A stretch of 23,419 bases of DNA from positions 1 to 23,419 of the IMG/VR virus record IMGVR_UViG_3300048550_000288; one strand, written 5' to 3'. The DNA is from a virus. This document shows, one piece after another, positions 1 to 7,704 of the stretch (the first letter of the stretch is position 1; each line of letters begins with the position of its first letter). Both the position numbers and the translations under genes were made by a program. The notes under the pieces are model-generated. The model was not told the DNA's origin. It did not search any database and saw only the letters and a program-made list of their open reading frames with translations.

Positions 1-1
1 T

Positions 2-637
2 ACTCCACCATTTCCTAGAGTAAATGTTTTTAACGCTGTTAAAGACCAAATAGAAAATTTATATCCTACTCTTTATGCAGTAGAGACACAAACAATAGCC
101 AGTGCTGTAGGCTATGTAGCTTTATCAGGTGCAGATGACAACAGAATTGTTGCTCCTCTTAAAGCAGTATCTCAATATCAAACTCTTGATGCAGGTAATG
201 AAACAACAGTACAGTTTAGAGGTGTAGCTATAGAACTTATAGATGTTCCTACTAGTGTTACAGCTAGTGGTAAAGTTGTACAGTTTAGTGGTGTAAGTAC
301 AGGAATAAATGTACATTGCACATTCAAAAAAAAATTTGGAGAAGTAGCTACTGAAGCTACAACACTTGCTGAAGTAGGCCTAGAAACAGAATATGAACCA
401 ATCATAATGGCAGGAGTTGCTGCACAGATGATTGCAGGTAAAGATATACCTACTTACACAGCAGACTACATTACAGAACAAATGGCTGTAAGTAATTATC
501 CAGTTAACTCATCTAGCAACATAAGAAATTCATTGTTACAATATCAACAAGTACTTATCAATCAAGCAAGAAAAGATTTAAGAGCTAGATATCCTGAGCC
601 TGTCAGTTTAAACAGCGTGGTATATCCAAGTGCCTAG
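2..637 (+). CDS. Tail/head-tail joining protein, C-terminal part (5' truncated)
   Basis: An open frame enters from the left edge and ends at the TAG at 635-637, so only the last 211 residues are present and the start lies outside. It contains beta-rich sequence followed by a helical C-terminus with a run of Gln/Arg (QYQQVLINQARKDLRARYPE). No catalytic motif is visible. Its place directly before the large tail gene suggests a structural protein of the neck or proximal tail; the exact role is not recognised. The next gene starts with GTG inside its last codons (8-nt overlap), indicating translational coupling. A one-mismatch version of the window's palindrome (AGTTTAAACA) lies in the frame at 605-614. 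Confidence 0.7.
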   Translation, partial: TPPFPRVNVFNAVKDQIENLYPTLYAVETQTIASAVGYVALSGADDNRIVAPLKAVSQYQTLDAGNETTVQFRGVAIELIDVPTSVTASGKVVQFSGVSTGINVHCTFKKKFGEVATEATTLAEVGLETEYEPIIMAGVAAQMIAGKDIPTYTADYITEQMAVSNYPVNSSSNIRNSLLQYQQVLINQARKDLRARYPEPVSLNSVVYPSA

Positions 638-2603
638 AGTAGCTACAACTAATATTATTAATAACCCAAAAAGATATGGGTATGATGTAAGAGTTGACAC
701 ATTGCTTCTCAGGTCAGCTGTTGGACCTGGTAGAGAGATGACAATACAATCATCAGATGTACAAGAGGCACAAATTAATGTTAAGCAAAACGCTGAAGAT
801 TTTACATCTAACTTAGGGCGTATATATTCGAGGAATAATTTTACAGGTGGACAGGGACTAGACACAGCACATAGAGCTGATGGTACACCTAAAGACACAA
901 CAAGATTTTGGGATAGTAAAGGTATAGATGTATTTCATGGAGATGATGAAACTTCTTACAACATACATCTTTTACATACAACAGCAAAAAAAAATGTTAC
1001 ATTTAATGGCGATAACAATTACATAACAAGAACTCAAAATGGTTACTTATATGTAACAGATGAAAACGATATATATTTATCTACTGACCATGGAGAAAAT
1101 TTTTCTGTTGTGACTACAGGACTTACTGTAAATTACAATTATACAGGAATTACAAGTGTAGGAAATAGAGTATATGCAGTTACTGCTGATGGCACTTCTA
1201 ATTCAGAACTTATTGAGTTTGATGGAACAACCTGGCATGAAAGAACTACAGACCAATCTACTAATGCAGGTATAACCTTTATTGGTTTTGCCAAAGGACA
1301 ATTGTTTATAGCAGCAGATGATGGAACTGTAGAGTATGTGTGGGCAGTAAGCCCTTTTGACAAAAACTGGACTGGAGCTGATTTAGCAGAAGCAGATGCA
1401 ATTTTTACACATGAAGACACAACACACATTTCTCAAATAACCGATGCAGGTGCTGTTGTTTTATTAGGTTCTACTGATGGCAATATATATTCTGTTAAAG
1501 ATGTTGCCGGAACTATGACACTAAAAGGACAGACCACAATACCTTTTGAGGAAATACACTCTATAGCTTCTGCTGAAGGTATAGTCTTCTTTGGCACAAA
1601 AGAAAAAGCTAGAAATGTTGGTAGATTTTATCGTGCAGATTTAACTGTAGCTGATGACTTGTATGTTTTAGCTAACAAACAGTTAATAAAAGAGTGGCTT
1701 ATTGATGGAATAGATACAACACCTAAACACATGTTTGTTTCAAGAGATAGTGTATATTGTGGAATTAAAGAAGATAATAACAACAGTTATTTGTGGAGAT
1801 ACTACTTGCCAACTGCAGGATTTGCTAGAGACATAAAAATGAACTCTACTTCAGGATTTATTACAGGAATAACACAAGCAGATGGAAAATTTATTGTATG
1901 CGTAACAAGTGTAGATATTTATAAAGAAACATCTACATACGAAAGCACAGGTTATCTTATAACATCAGCAGCAGATTTCTTTACAGCAGAAAGTAAACAA
2001 TTTGTAGGTGCAGAATTATCTACATTTTCTATGGAAGATAATACAAATGTAGAACTAAGATTTTCAAATGTATTTGAAGATTTAGATAATCCTGATAGTA
2101 CAAATTTCAGTCTTGCTATAAAACAAACAGAAGGTGTTGGAGACAGTGAGAAACAGATAAGTCCTGTAGCAAGATACATTATTGGTAAATTAGTTTTAAA
2201 CTCAACAGATGGTGTCAATACACCTAAAGTTAAATCTTTACAGTTTCGTGCATTAGCTAGGCCTGAACTTGTCGTTGCACAAGTGCCTATAAATATATCA
2301 GATAGAGTAGAAAGACCTGGTAGAAAACCAATAAAAGTAAAAGGTTTAGGAGATACTCTTTACAATGAATTGCGACAACTTGAAGGAGATGCTGTTACTT
2401 TAGAATTATTTGACCCTGATGAAATTATTAGAGGTGTTGTAGAAAGAATTAGCTACCCTATACAAACTAATACAGAAATAGGTTCAGTGACACATTATGC
2501 TGTCTTAACTGTTAGAGGAACTAGACAACCAGTTGTTACTCCAGTATCTAGTTTATTTACTTTTGGTGTAGAAACATTAGGTAAAATGAGATTTGGTGGG
2601 TAA
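630..2603 (+). CDS. Large tail protein, beta-propeller-like (657 aa)
   Basis: Starts at GTG 630, overlapping the upstream stop. Residues of about 100-450 show repeated short beta-strand blocks with Gly/Asp turns and YVTDEN-, YAVTADG- and IYSVKD-type segments, the look of a multi-bladed propeller. The last ~110 residues form a separate compact domain (around LGDTLYNELRQLEGD) followed by a Val/Thr-rich tail, resembling C-terminal domains of phage baseplate or tail-hub proteins. No enzyme motif is seen. Size, position before fibre genes and absence of a signal peptide support a virion tail component. Function beyond that is inferred. A TATAAT hexamer and a TGTTTAAACA palindrome follow its stop. 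Confidence 0.75.
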   Translation: MPRVATTNIINNPKRYGYDVRVDTLLLRSAVGPGREMTIQSSDVQEAQINVKQNAEDFTSNLGRIYSRNNFTGGQGLDTAHRADGTPKDTTRFWDSKGIDVFHGDDETSYNIHLLHTTAKKNVTFNGDNNYITRTQNGYLYVTDENDIYLSTDHGENFSVVTTGLTVNYNYTGITSVGNRVYAVTADGTSNSELIEFDGTTWHERTTDQSTNAGITFIGFAKGQLFIAADDGTVEYVWAVSPFDKNWTGADLAEADAIFTHEDTTHISQITDAGAVVLLGSTDGNIYSVKDVAGTMTLKGQTTIPFEEIHSIASAEGIVFFGTKEKARNVGRFYRADLTVADDLYVLANKQLIKEWLIDGIDTTPKHMFVSRDSVYCGIKEDNNNSYLWRYYLPTAGFARDIKMNSTSGFITGITQADGKFIVCVTSVDIYKETSTYESTGYLITSAADFFTAESKQFVGAELSTFSMEDNTNVELRFSNVFEDLDNPDSTNFSLAIKQTEGVGDSEKQISPVARYIIGKLVLNSTDGVNTPKVKSLQFRALARPELVVAQVPINISDRVERPGRKPIKVKGLGDTLYNELRQLEGDAVTLELFDPDEIIRGVVERISYPIQTNTEIGSVTHYAVLTVRGTRQPVVTPVSSLFTFGVETLGKMRFGG

Positions 2604-2629
2604 TATAATGTGGTATCATTGTTTAAACA
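2604..2629 (+). promoter_or_regulatory. Possible promoter -10 with adjoining palindrome before the fibre genes
   Basis: TATAAT at 2604-2609 directly follows the stop of the tail gene and is followed 10 nt later by the palindrome TGTTTAAACA (2620-2629) and the Shine-Dalgarno of the next gene. No good -35 box is visible. If used, the start site would lie just ahead of the palindrome, so the palindrome would be at the extreme 5' end of the mRNA. Confidence 0.3.
2620..2629. repeat. Dispersed palindrome copy 1 (TTGTTTAAACAA)
   Basis: TGTTTAAACA running straight into the AAGGAGA ribosome-binding site of the fibre-type gene at 2639. Confidence 0.85.
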
Positions 2630-2638
2630 AGGAGATAA

Positions 2639-3175
2639 ATGACAGCTCAACAAGTTAATTACAGCAACTTTTTTGAAACTACATTAGATGGTAATGTTGG
2701 TGCATCAGATACATCTATAACATTATCTTTAGCTCCTACTTCAGATGGAACAAGTGCTATATCTGCACCTTTTTATTTAGTTATAGACCCTGACAGTGCT
2801 ACAAATAAAGAAATAATATTGGTTACTGCATCTTCAGGTGTAACAATGTCTACAGTAACAAGAGATGTAGAGGGTAGACATTCTCCTGATATATCTCATT
2901 CAGATGGAACAACAGTTCGTATGGCAGTTGTTGGAGAAATGTTTGAAGATTTACATGACCAACTTACATCAGGAACTTTAACTCTAACAAATAAAACTTT
3001 GACAAGTCCTGTACTTAATACAGGAGTTAGTGGTACTGCAGTATTAGATGAAGATACAATGTCATCTGATAGTGCTACACAACTAGCTACACAACAATCA
3101 ATCAAAGCCTATGTAGATGCTCAGATTGCAGCTAATGCAGGAGTAAGTTTAGGCTTAGTACTGGCACTTTCGTAA
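2639..3175 (+). CDS. Tail-fibre-type structural protein (178 aa)
   Basis: ATG at 2639 has a Shine-Dalgarno AAGGAGA 4 nt upstream. The N-terminal two thirds are beta-rich; the middle carries the LTNKTLTSPVL segment seen repeatedly in phage tail-fibre shafts, followed by a helical stretch (ATQQSIKAYVDAQIAAN) typical of trimeric fibre stalks or chaperone-like caps. It begins the receptor-binding block and is joined by a TAATG overlap to the next gene. The palindrome TGTTTAAACA abuts its Shine-Dalgarno. Assignment as a fibre or fibre adaptor rests on these shaft-like motifs and position; no receptor domain can be named. Confidence 0.7.
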   Translation: MTAQQVNYSNFFETTLDGNVGASDTSITLSLAPTSDGTSAISAPFYLVIDPDSATNKEIILVTASSGVTMSTVTRDVEGRHSPDISHSDGTTVRMAVVGEMFEDLHDQLTSGTLTLTNKTLTSPVLNTGVSGTAVLDEDTMSSDSATQLATQQSIKAYVDAQIAANAGVSLGLVLALS

Positions 3176-3372
3176 TGGGTATGTTAACCATGCTCAAAGA
3201 AGGTGGAAGCCTTCTTATAGACACAATAGGTAACTTACCTATAAGCGAGGATTTAGATTTACTACCTGATACAGGCGGTAGTCTATCAACAACTTTTAGA
3301 ATAATCATGGATAGTTTTTTCATAACAAGTAGCAATAGTTCGCAAGCTTATGCTATAGTTATGGGAGATTAA
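3175..3372 (+). CDS. Hypothetical small protein in tail operon (65 aa)
   Basis: ATG overlaps the preceding stop (TAATG), so translation is probably coupled. Residues 1-20 are hydrophobic or amphipathic (MLTMLKEGGSLLIDTIG), and the rest is polar with Ser/Gly/Thr-rich ends. No recognised domain. It lies between a fibre-type protein and a small beta-rich protein in one same-strand run, which argues for a minor structural role, but this is inference only. Confidence 0.55.
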   Translation: MGMLTMLKEGGSLLIDTIGNLPISEDLDLLPDTGGSLSTTFRIIMDSFFITSSNSSQAYAIVMGD

Positions 3373-3387
3373 CAATTTGGAGATATA

Positions 3388-3714
3388 ATGGCAGATACAC
3401 TACATTCAGTACAAGGAGTTCTTGGAACATCAGCAGGAGATATTATTGATGCTGTTCCTGCTTCAACTACTGAAACAGTTATTGGTATTTTAGTATCTAA
3501 TGTTAGTGCAACAAGTGCAGATGTTACAATAGATTTAAGTGTGACTAAATCAGGTGGAAGTTTAACTCATATTCTTAATGATGTATCACTACCTTTTGGC
3601 ACAACAATAGAGATTACAACAAAGATATCATTAGAAACAGGTGATGTACTACAAGGATTATGTTCTGCAGCTTCTAGCGCAGAATACAATGTATCATTTC
3701 TTAGACAAGCTTAG
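3388..3714 (+). CDS. Small beta-rich tail-associated protein (108 aa)
   Basis: ATG is preceded by GGAGATATA. The product is almost entirely predicted beta-strand with alternating hydrophobic residues (VIGILVSNVSATSADVTIDLSV) and a Thr-rich end, and carries no Cys. Such small beta-sandwich proteins are common beside phage fibre genes as fibre tips or decoration proteins. It is followed after 9 nt by the first of six paralogous genes but is not obviously one of them. Confidence 0.6.
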   Translation: MADTLHSVQGVLGTSAGDIIDAVPASTTETVIGILVSNVSATSADVTIDLSVTKSGGSLTHILNDVSLPFGTTIEITTKISLETGDVLQGLCSAASSAEYNVSFLRQA

Positions 3715-3723
3715 GGGTAATTT

Positions 3724-4335
3724 ATGCCCTACATAGGCACACAACCAAATGATGTAAAAAAGAATACAGGTTTATATACACCTAGTGAAATATTGCAACT
3801 TACTAAAGATGGTAGTTGGGGTGGCTCATTAGAACTTATTGCTGAACAATCACATAGTTCAGATGTTGCAATAGTAGATTTCACTTCAATAAAAGAAAAT
3901 GTTTATGATGTACACTTGTTACAATTTAATAATTTAGCTACAAGTGGTAGTGCAAGTAATATTAGATTACAACTTTATGAAAGTGGTGTATTAGAAACTG
4001 CAAGTGTTTATCAATGGGCAAGACAATTTGGAGATACAAGTGGCTCATTTAGTGATAGTAAAAGTACATCAAATAGTTATTTCACTATTAGTAATTATCA
4101 AGGAAGTACAAGAACAGGTAATGGATATATTTATTTATACAATTTAGGAAATTCAAGCAAATATAGTTTTTGTAATTTTCAAACATTAGGTGGACATTCA
4201 ACAGACCAAATGAATTTTGGGGGTGGTTGTTTACCACAAGCAAGTTTAGTAGATGGAATTAGGGTTTTAGGTAGCACAGGCACAGTTGATATGACAGATT
4301 TTTCTTTTAAACTCTATGGAGTAAAACAGATATGA
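3724..4335 (+). CDS. Receptor-binding-type paralogue A1 (203 aa)
   Basis: First of six tandem paralogues. It has an A-type N-terminal extension (MPYIGTQPNDVKK through PSEILQLTKDG) that B and C types lack, then a shared beta-sandwich-like core: a YDVHLLQF strand, LYESGVLETAS, a YLYNLGNSSKYSF strand and a final FKLYGVK strand. Its closest partner is A2 (5354-5986), which has the matching extension and YESGVLETA block; 30 bases are identical between them. The N-terminal extension may anchor the assembly to the virion. The next gene begins 4 nt before this stop (ATGA). The receptor-binding role is inferred from multiplicity, position and beta-rich content. Confidence 0.7.
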   Translation: MPYIGTQPNDVKKNTGLYTPSEILQLTKDGSWGGSLELIAEQSHSSDVAIVDFTSIKENVYDVHLLQFNNLATSGSASNIRLQLYESGVLETASVYQWARQFGDTSGSFSDSKSTSNSYFTISNYQGSTRTGNGYIYLYNLGNSSKYSFCNFQTLGGHSTDQMNFGGGCLPQASLVDGIRVLGSTGTVDMTDFSFKLYGVKQI

Positions 4336-4850
4336 GTAACCTAAGATTAATTAATGAAACTTCTGCTACTTCTATTGCAACACTAAATATTACTGATGTC
4401 TTTTCAGCAGATTTTGATATTTATAAAATAGCAGTAAATCTTGGGGAAATAGGAACAGCATCATATATAAATTTTAGATTAATAAATTCTAGTGGAAGTG
4501 TTGTTACTGCAAGTAATTATGACAGAGCAGCTTTACAAATGAATAGTGATAATCCTTTTGGTGAAGCTAGAAGTACAAATATAACTTATTTAAATTATTT
4601 AGCTGATGTTGGTGCAACTTCAAATACAGGTGCAGGTTTTGTTAGTTATATATTCAATCCTTATTCATCAAGTAGTTATACATTTTCTATAAGTCAATCA
4701 TCATCAGTTAGACCAAATCATAGGTCAATGAAAAATATTGGAGTGTTAAAACAAACTGCAAGTATGAGTGGCTTTCAAATTTTAAATACAGGTGGTTATT
4801 CATTTAGTAGTTTAAATGTTAGAACTTATGGATTGAGAGTTGATAGCTAA
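4332..4850 (+). CDS. Receptor-binding-type paralogue B1 (172 aa)
   Basis: Starts inside the A1 stop (ATGA overlap). Lacks the A-type extension and begins directly with the core (MSNLRLINETSAT...FDIYKIAV). Characteristic pieces are RLINSSGSVVTASNYDRA, the YIFNPYSSSSYTFS strand and a closing NVRTYGL strand. It pairs with B2 (5989-6513), which has RRLLDSTGTVIS and YIYNPYDSSSYTFS at the same places. The YxFNPYxSSSYTF element matches the YLYNF/YLYNL element in A and C types, so all six are diverged copies of one fold. No signal peptide or enzyme motif. Confidence 0.7.
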   Translation: MSNLRLINETSATSIATLNITDVFSADFDIYKIAVNLGEIGTASYINFRLINSSGSVVTASNYDRAALQMNSDNPFGEARSTNITYLNYLADVGATSNTGAGFVSYIFNPYSSSSYTFSISQSSSVRPNHRSMKNIGVLKQTASMSGFQILNTGGYSFSSLNVRTYGLRVDS

Positions 4851-5353
4851 TGGGATTAGTACAAGTAGCAACATCAACTGTAACAAGTGCAACAGCTACT
4901 GTTACCTTAACAGGCATAGATAGTGATGATGTTTATATGGTTGCTATGAATAATGTTTCTACTGATACTGATGCACAGGGTGTAAGATTTAGATTTACTG
5001 TTAGTGGTAGTGCAGATACATCAAGCAATTATGATAGAGCTTATAAAAATTTAAGAGCAGATAGTGCTTTTAGTAATATTGCTTATACAAACCAAACTGA
5101 ACTTGATTTAGGAAATGCTGGAACAGGTACACAGGAAGTGGCTAATTCTATTCAATATTTATATAATTTTAATAATGCAAGTGAGTACTCTTTTGTTACT
5201 GTTGAAGCAAGTAACAGAAATCAAGATAGTCATTTAAGAGGTTTTCAGGGTGGTGGAGTATTAACAGTAGCACAAGCCACAGATGGTGTTATTTATTTTA
5301 TGCAAAGTGGCAACATAACAGGTGGAACTTTTACATTGTACAGGGTGGTTTAA
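4850..5353 (+). CDS. Receptor-binding-type paralogue C1 (167 aa)
   Basis: Its ATG overlaps the last base of the B1 stop (TAATG). The core reads DVYMVAMNNVS, RFRFTVSGSADTSSNYDRAYKNLR, LYNFNNASEYSF and a final FTLYRVV strand. It pairs closely with C2 (6513-7037), which shares SADTSSNYDxAxKxLRxDSxF and LYxFNNASEYxF. As with its neighbours it is beta-rich and Ser/Thr/Asn-rich, typical of virion surface proteins. C1 ends one base before the start of A2, so the two A-B-C sets abut with no linker. Confidence 0.7.
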   Translation: MGLVQVATSTVTSATATVTLTGIDSDDVYMVAMNNVSTDTDAQGVRFRFTVSGSADTSSNYDRAYKNLRADSAFSNIAYTNQTELDLGNAGTGTQEVANSIQYLYNFNNASEYSFVTVEASNRNQDSHLRGFQGGGVLTVAQATDGVIYFMQSGNITGGTFTLYRVV

Positions 5354-5986
5354 ATGAGTGAATATGGATACATACCAGAAGCACCAGAACAAAGTTTTGG
5401 AAATAATAAAGGTATCTTTAACCCTAAAGATATTTATGATTTAACAAGAGCAGATAAATACACTAACTATGGACAATTAGAATTAATTGAAACTCAAACT
5501 GTTAGTAGTGTAGCTAATGTTGAATTCACAAACTTAGGAAATTATAATGTTCACTTTTTAACAATTAATGATACAAAAGTTGTTAATGATAATGTTTGGT
5601 TTCAAGTTAGGTTTTATGAAAGTGGTGTATTAGAAACTGCAAATGCTTACCAATTTGCAAATCAAGTTGGAACAAGTACAGGAACTTTTTATTATGCTAA
5701 AAGTACAGCCAATTCTAAGTTGCAATTTATGACAGGTGCAAATATAGGAAATGCAACAAATGAAAGTGGTAATGCTTACTGCTACTTTTATAACTTAACA
5801 GACAGTTCAAAGTACAGTTTTATGACACATCAATGTGTTGTAACTAGTCCCTCAACAAATGTAAATATGAATTTTGGAAGTGGTACTATGTCACAAAAAA
5901 GTGCAGTAGATGGAATACAATTATTTTTGGCAAGTGGCAATATTGCTAGTGCCTCTATTTCTCTCTATGGCATAAAGGAATATTAA
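5354..5986 (+). CDS. Receptor-binding-type paralogue A2 (210 aa)
   Basis: Second copy of the A type, with the long N-terminal extension (YIPEAPEQSFGNNKG to NPKDIYDLTRAD) equivalent to that of A1, then the core: YNVHFLTIND, RFYESGVLETANAYQFA, CYFYNLTDSSKYSF and closing SLYGIKEY. Starts immediately after the C1 stop. Bases 5613-5642 are identical to 3974-4003 in A1, an island of DNA identity in otherwise diverged genes that suggests recent gene conversion or strong constraint. Role as in A1, inferred. Confidence 0.7.
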   Translation: MSEYGYIPEAPEQSFGNNKGIFNPKDIYDLTRADKYTNYGQLELIETQTVSSVANVEFTNLGNYNVHFLTINDTKVVNDNVWFQVRFYESGVLETANAYQFANQVGTSTGTFYYAKSTANSKLQFMTGANIGNATNESGNAYCYFYNLTDSSKYSFMTHQCVVTSPSTNVNMNFGSGTMSQKSAVDGIQLFLASGNIASASISLYGIKEY

Positions 5987-5988
5987 TA

Positions 5989-6513
5989 ATGACTAATTTA
6001 CAATTCATAAAATCTATCAGCTCAACTGGAACATCATCAGTAGATATAACAAATATTTTTACTGATAAATATGATGTGTATTGTATAAAATCAGATACTT
6101 TTGAACTAGTTGGCTCTGCATCACAAAATTTATATAGAAGATTATTAGATAGCACAGGCACAGTAATTAGTGCTACTGAATATCAAAGTGCTACTTTAGA
6201 GGGCAGAGCTTGGGATAGTTCTATGCTTGAAAGTAGAAGTACTGGTCAAAATTATATGGCAACTGGTGGTTATATTAATGATGACAGTACAGAGGGAACT
6301 GGATTTGTACAATATATTTACAATCCTTATGACAGTTCTAGTTACACTTTTTCTCAAACTCAAAGCAGTTCTTGGAATAACAATGCAAGTAGAGGTTTAG
6401 TTATGAGAAAAGGAATTAGTGTTCACAAGAATGCTGAACAAATAACAGGGATAAGATATTATGTTGCAGGTGGCACATTTACTTTTAAAGCAAGTGTATA
6501 TGGAGTTAAATAA
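5989..6513 (+). CDS. Receptor-binding-type paralogue B2 (174 aa)
   Basis: Follows A2 by two bases. B-type protein without extension: starts MTNLQFIKSISSTGTSSVDITNIF, matching the start of B1 (MSNLRLINETSATS), then YDVYCIKSD, a RRLLDSTGTVIS strand, YIYNPYDSSSYTFSQTQSSS and a closing FKASVYGVK strand. Differences from B1 concentrate in the loops between these strands, as expected for receptor-binding surfaces. Joined to C2 by a TAATG overlap. Confidence 0.7.
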   Translation: MTNLQFIKSISSTGTSSVDITNIFTDKYDVYCIKSDTFELVGSASQNLYRRLLDSTGTVISATEYQSATLEGRAWDSSMLESRSTGQNYMATGGYINDDSTEGTGFVQYIYNPYDSSSYTFSQTQSSSWNNNASRGLVMRKGISVHKNAEQITGIRYYVAGGTFTFKASVYGVK

Positions 6514-7037
6514 TGGCAGGTAGCTTAATAAAAATAGATGAAGAAATAGTTTCATCAGCAGTAGCAAGTGTTACTTTAGGTGGCTCTGATTGGGATAGTT
6601 CTTATGATGTGTATATGGTACAGTTTTCTAATCTCAAACCAACCACAGATAATGTTTTAAATAGAGTAAGAATACTTGTTTCAAGTTCAGCTGATACCAG
6701 TTCAAATTATGATTTTGCAAATAAAGGTCTTAGAAGTGATAGTACTTTTGACAACAATTCAAATACTAATCAGACATATTGGGAGTTTGACAGAAGTGGA
6801 AATGCAACAGGAGAAAATACCAATGCAACTTTATACCTTTTTAACTTCAACAATGCTAGTGAATACAATTTCATCACAAATGAATTTGCAGGCAGTAGTC
6901 CTTTTGATTTGATTTATGGTAGTACAGGTGGTGCAGTTCATACAGTTGCACAAGCTAGTAATGGTATTCAATTCTTTTTTTCAAGTGGCGATATAGATAC
7001 TGGCTCAACATTCACTTTATATGGTTTAAAGAAGTAA
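6513..7037 (+). CDS. Receptor-binding-type paralogue C2 (174 aa)
   Basis: Last of the six. C-type core: SSYDVYMVQFSNL, RVRILVSSSADTSSNYDFANKGLRSDSTF, LYLFNFNNASEYNF and closing FTLYGLKK. Starts in the B2 stop (TAATG). Pairing with C1 completes the A-B-C/A-B-C order, best explained by duplication of a three-gene cassette after an older round of single-gene duplication. The next gene, assembly-chaperone-like, starts 33 nt downstream with its own Shine-Dalgarno AGGAGAT. Confidence 0.7.
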   Translation: MAGSLIKIDEEIVSSAVASVTLGGSDWDSSYDVYMVQFSNLKPTTDNVLNRVRILVSSSADTSSNYDFANKGLRSDSTFDNNSNTNQTYWEFDRSGNATGENTNATLYLFNFNNASEYNFITNEFAGSSPFDLIYGSTGGAVHTVAQASNGIQFFFSSGDIDTGSTFTLYGLKK

Positions 7038-7070
7038 TAATAAAAGAAGTATGCTAACATAGGAGATATT

Positions 7071-7373
7071 ATGGCAACATTAGAAGAACTAACAACTGAA
7101 GCTACAGCGGAGATAGAAGCTGCTAAGCCAATGTACAAGCAAGTTAATAACGAAAGACTAGAGTTTACTGATGCTGATTATGCACAAGCTGTAACAGACT
7201 TGGCTAACAGTAAATGGGATGCTCAACAGTTTGGTTATATACAAGCTAGACAAGAAGCTTATGGTTCTATCGGCGACCAACTTGATATGCAATATAAAGA
7301 TTTGGTAGATGGTACTACAACTTGGAAAGACCACATAGCTACAGTTAAATCAGACAATCCAAAACCTGCGTAA
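7071..7373 (+). CDS. Tail-fibre assembly/chaperone-like protein (100 aa)
   Basis: ATG preceded by AGGAGAT. The product is mostly helical and charged. Its C-terminal half contains a segment (about residues 62-93, YGSIGDQLDMQYKDLVDGT then TWKDHI) found in many small proteins encoded just after phage fibre genes, where they are thought to aid fibre assembly or form part of the fibre. Position after the last fibre-type paralogue agrees. I cannot assign a named family with certainty. Confidence 0.55.
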   Translation: MATLEELTTEATAEIEAAKPMYKQVNNERLEFTDADYAQAVTDLANSKWDAQQFGYIQARQEAYGSIGDQLDMQYKDLVDGTTTWKDHIATVKSDNPKPA

Positions 7374-7379
7374 ATAATC

Positions 7380-7395
7380 TGTTATAATCGTCCTT
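7380..7395 (+). promoter_or_regulatory. Extended -10 promoter of the lysis region, leaderless start
   Basis: TG-T-TATAAT (7380-7388) is an extended -10 element. Only 7 nt separate it from the ATG at 7396, so transcription would begin at or one base before the start codon and the mRNA would lack a ribosome-binding leader. No -35 box is evident. The same layout recurs at 20284-20299. Confidence 0.5.
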
Positions 7396-7536
7396 ATGGA
7401 TTTTATAATTGGATTTTTATTAGGGTATTTTTTAAAAGAAATTAGTTCTTATCTTAAAAGATTAAGCAACTGGGATTTAGATAATCGTTCCTATGATAAA
7501 GAATGGGACTGGATGTCGCATGAGGATTTACCATAA
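7396..7536 (+). CDS. Small membrane protein at head of lysis region (46 aa)
   Basis: ATG sits 7 nt after a TGTTATAAT extended -10, with no Shine-Dalgarno, suggesting leaderless translation. Residues 2-13 (DFIIGFLLGYFL) form a short hydrophobic segment, and the remainder is polar and acidic (NRSYDKEWDWMSHEDLP). Stop TAA is followed directly by the ATG of the next gene. This could be a lysis-regulatory or holin-associated peptide; it matches no family I recognise. Confidence 0.5.
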   Translation: MDFIIGFLLGYFLKEISSYLKRLSNWDLDNRSYDKEWDWMSHEDLP

Positions 7537-7704
7537 ATGACAGACAGCAATGGCTATACCCAAAAGGAACTTCTCAATATGGTTATTGAACGACTTGATA
7601 AAATAGAAGATAAGCTAGATGCCAAGTTAGATAAGGCAGAGTTTTACAAAGTATTAATGCTCATTGTAGCAATAGGTGGAGTTGTAGCAGCTTTTGTAAT
7701 GTAA
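7537..7704 (+). CDS. XhlA-like coiled-coil/TM lysis protein (55 aa)
   Basis: Starts directly after the preceding stop. Residues 8-36 form a heptad-like charged helix (LLNMVIERLDKIEDKLDAKLDK), followed by one TM segment (about 37-55, FYKVLMLIVAIGGVVAAFVM) at the extreme C-terminus. This layout matches the XhlA family of small haemolysin/holin-associated membrane proteins found in lysis cassettes of Gram-positive phages. The stop overlaps the ATG of the 650-residue protein (TAATG). Confidence 0.55.
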   Translation: MTDSNGYTQKELLNMVIERLDKIEDKLDAKLDKAEFYKVLMLIVAIGGVVAAFVM

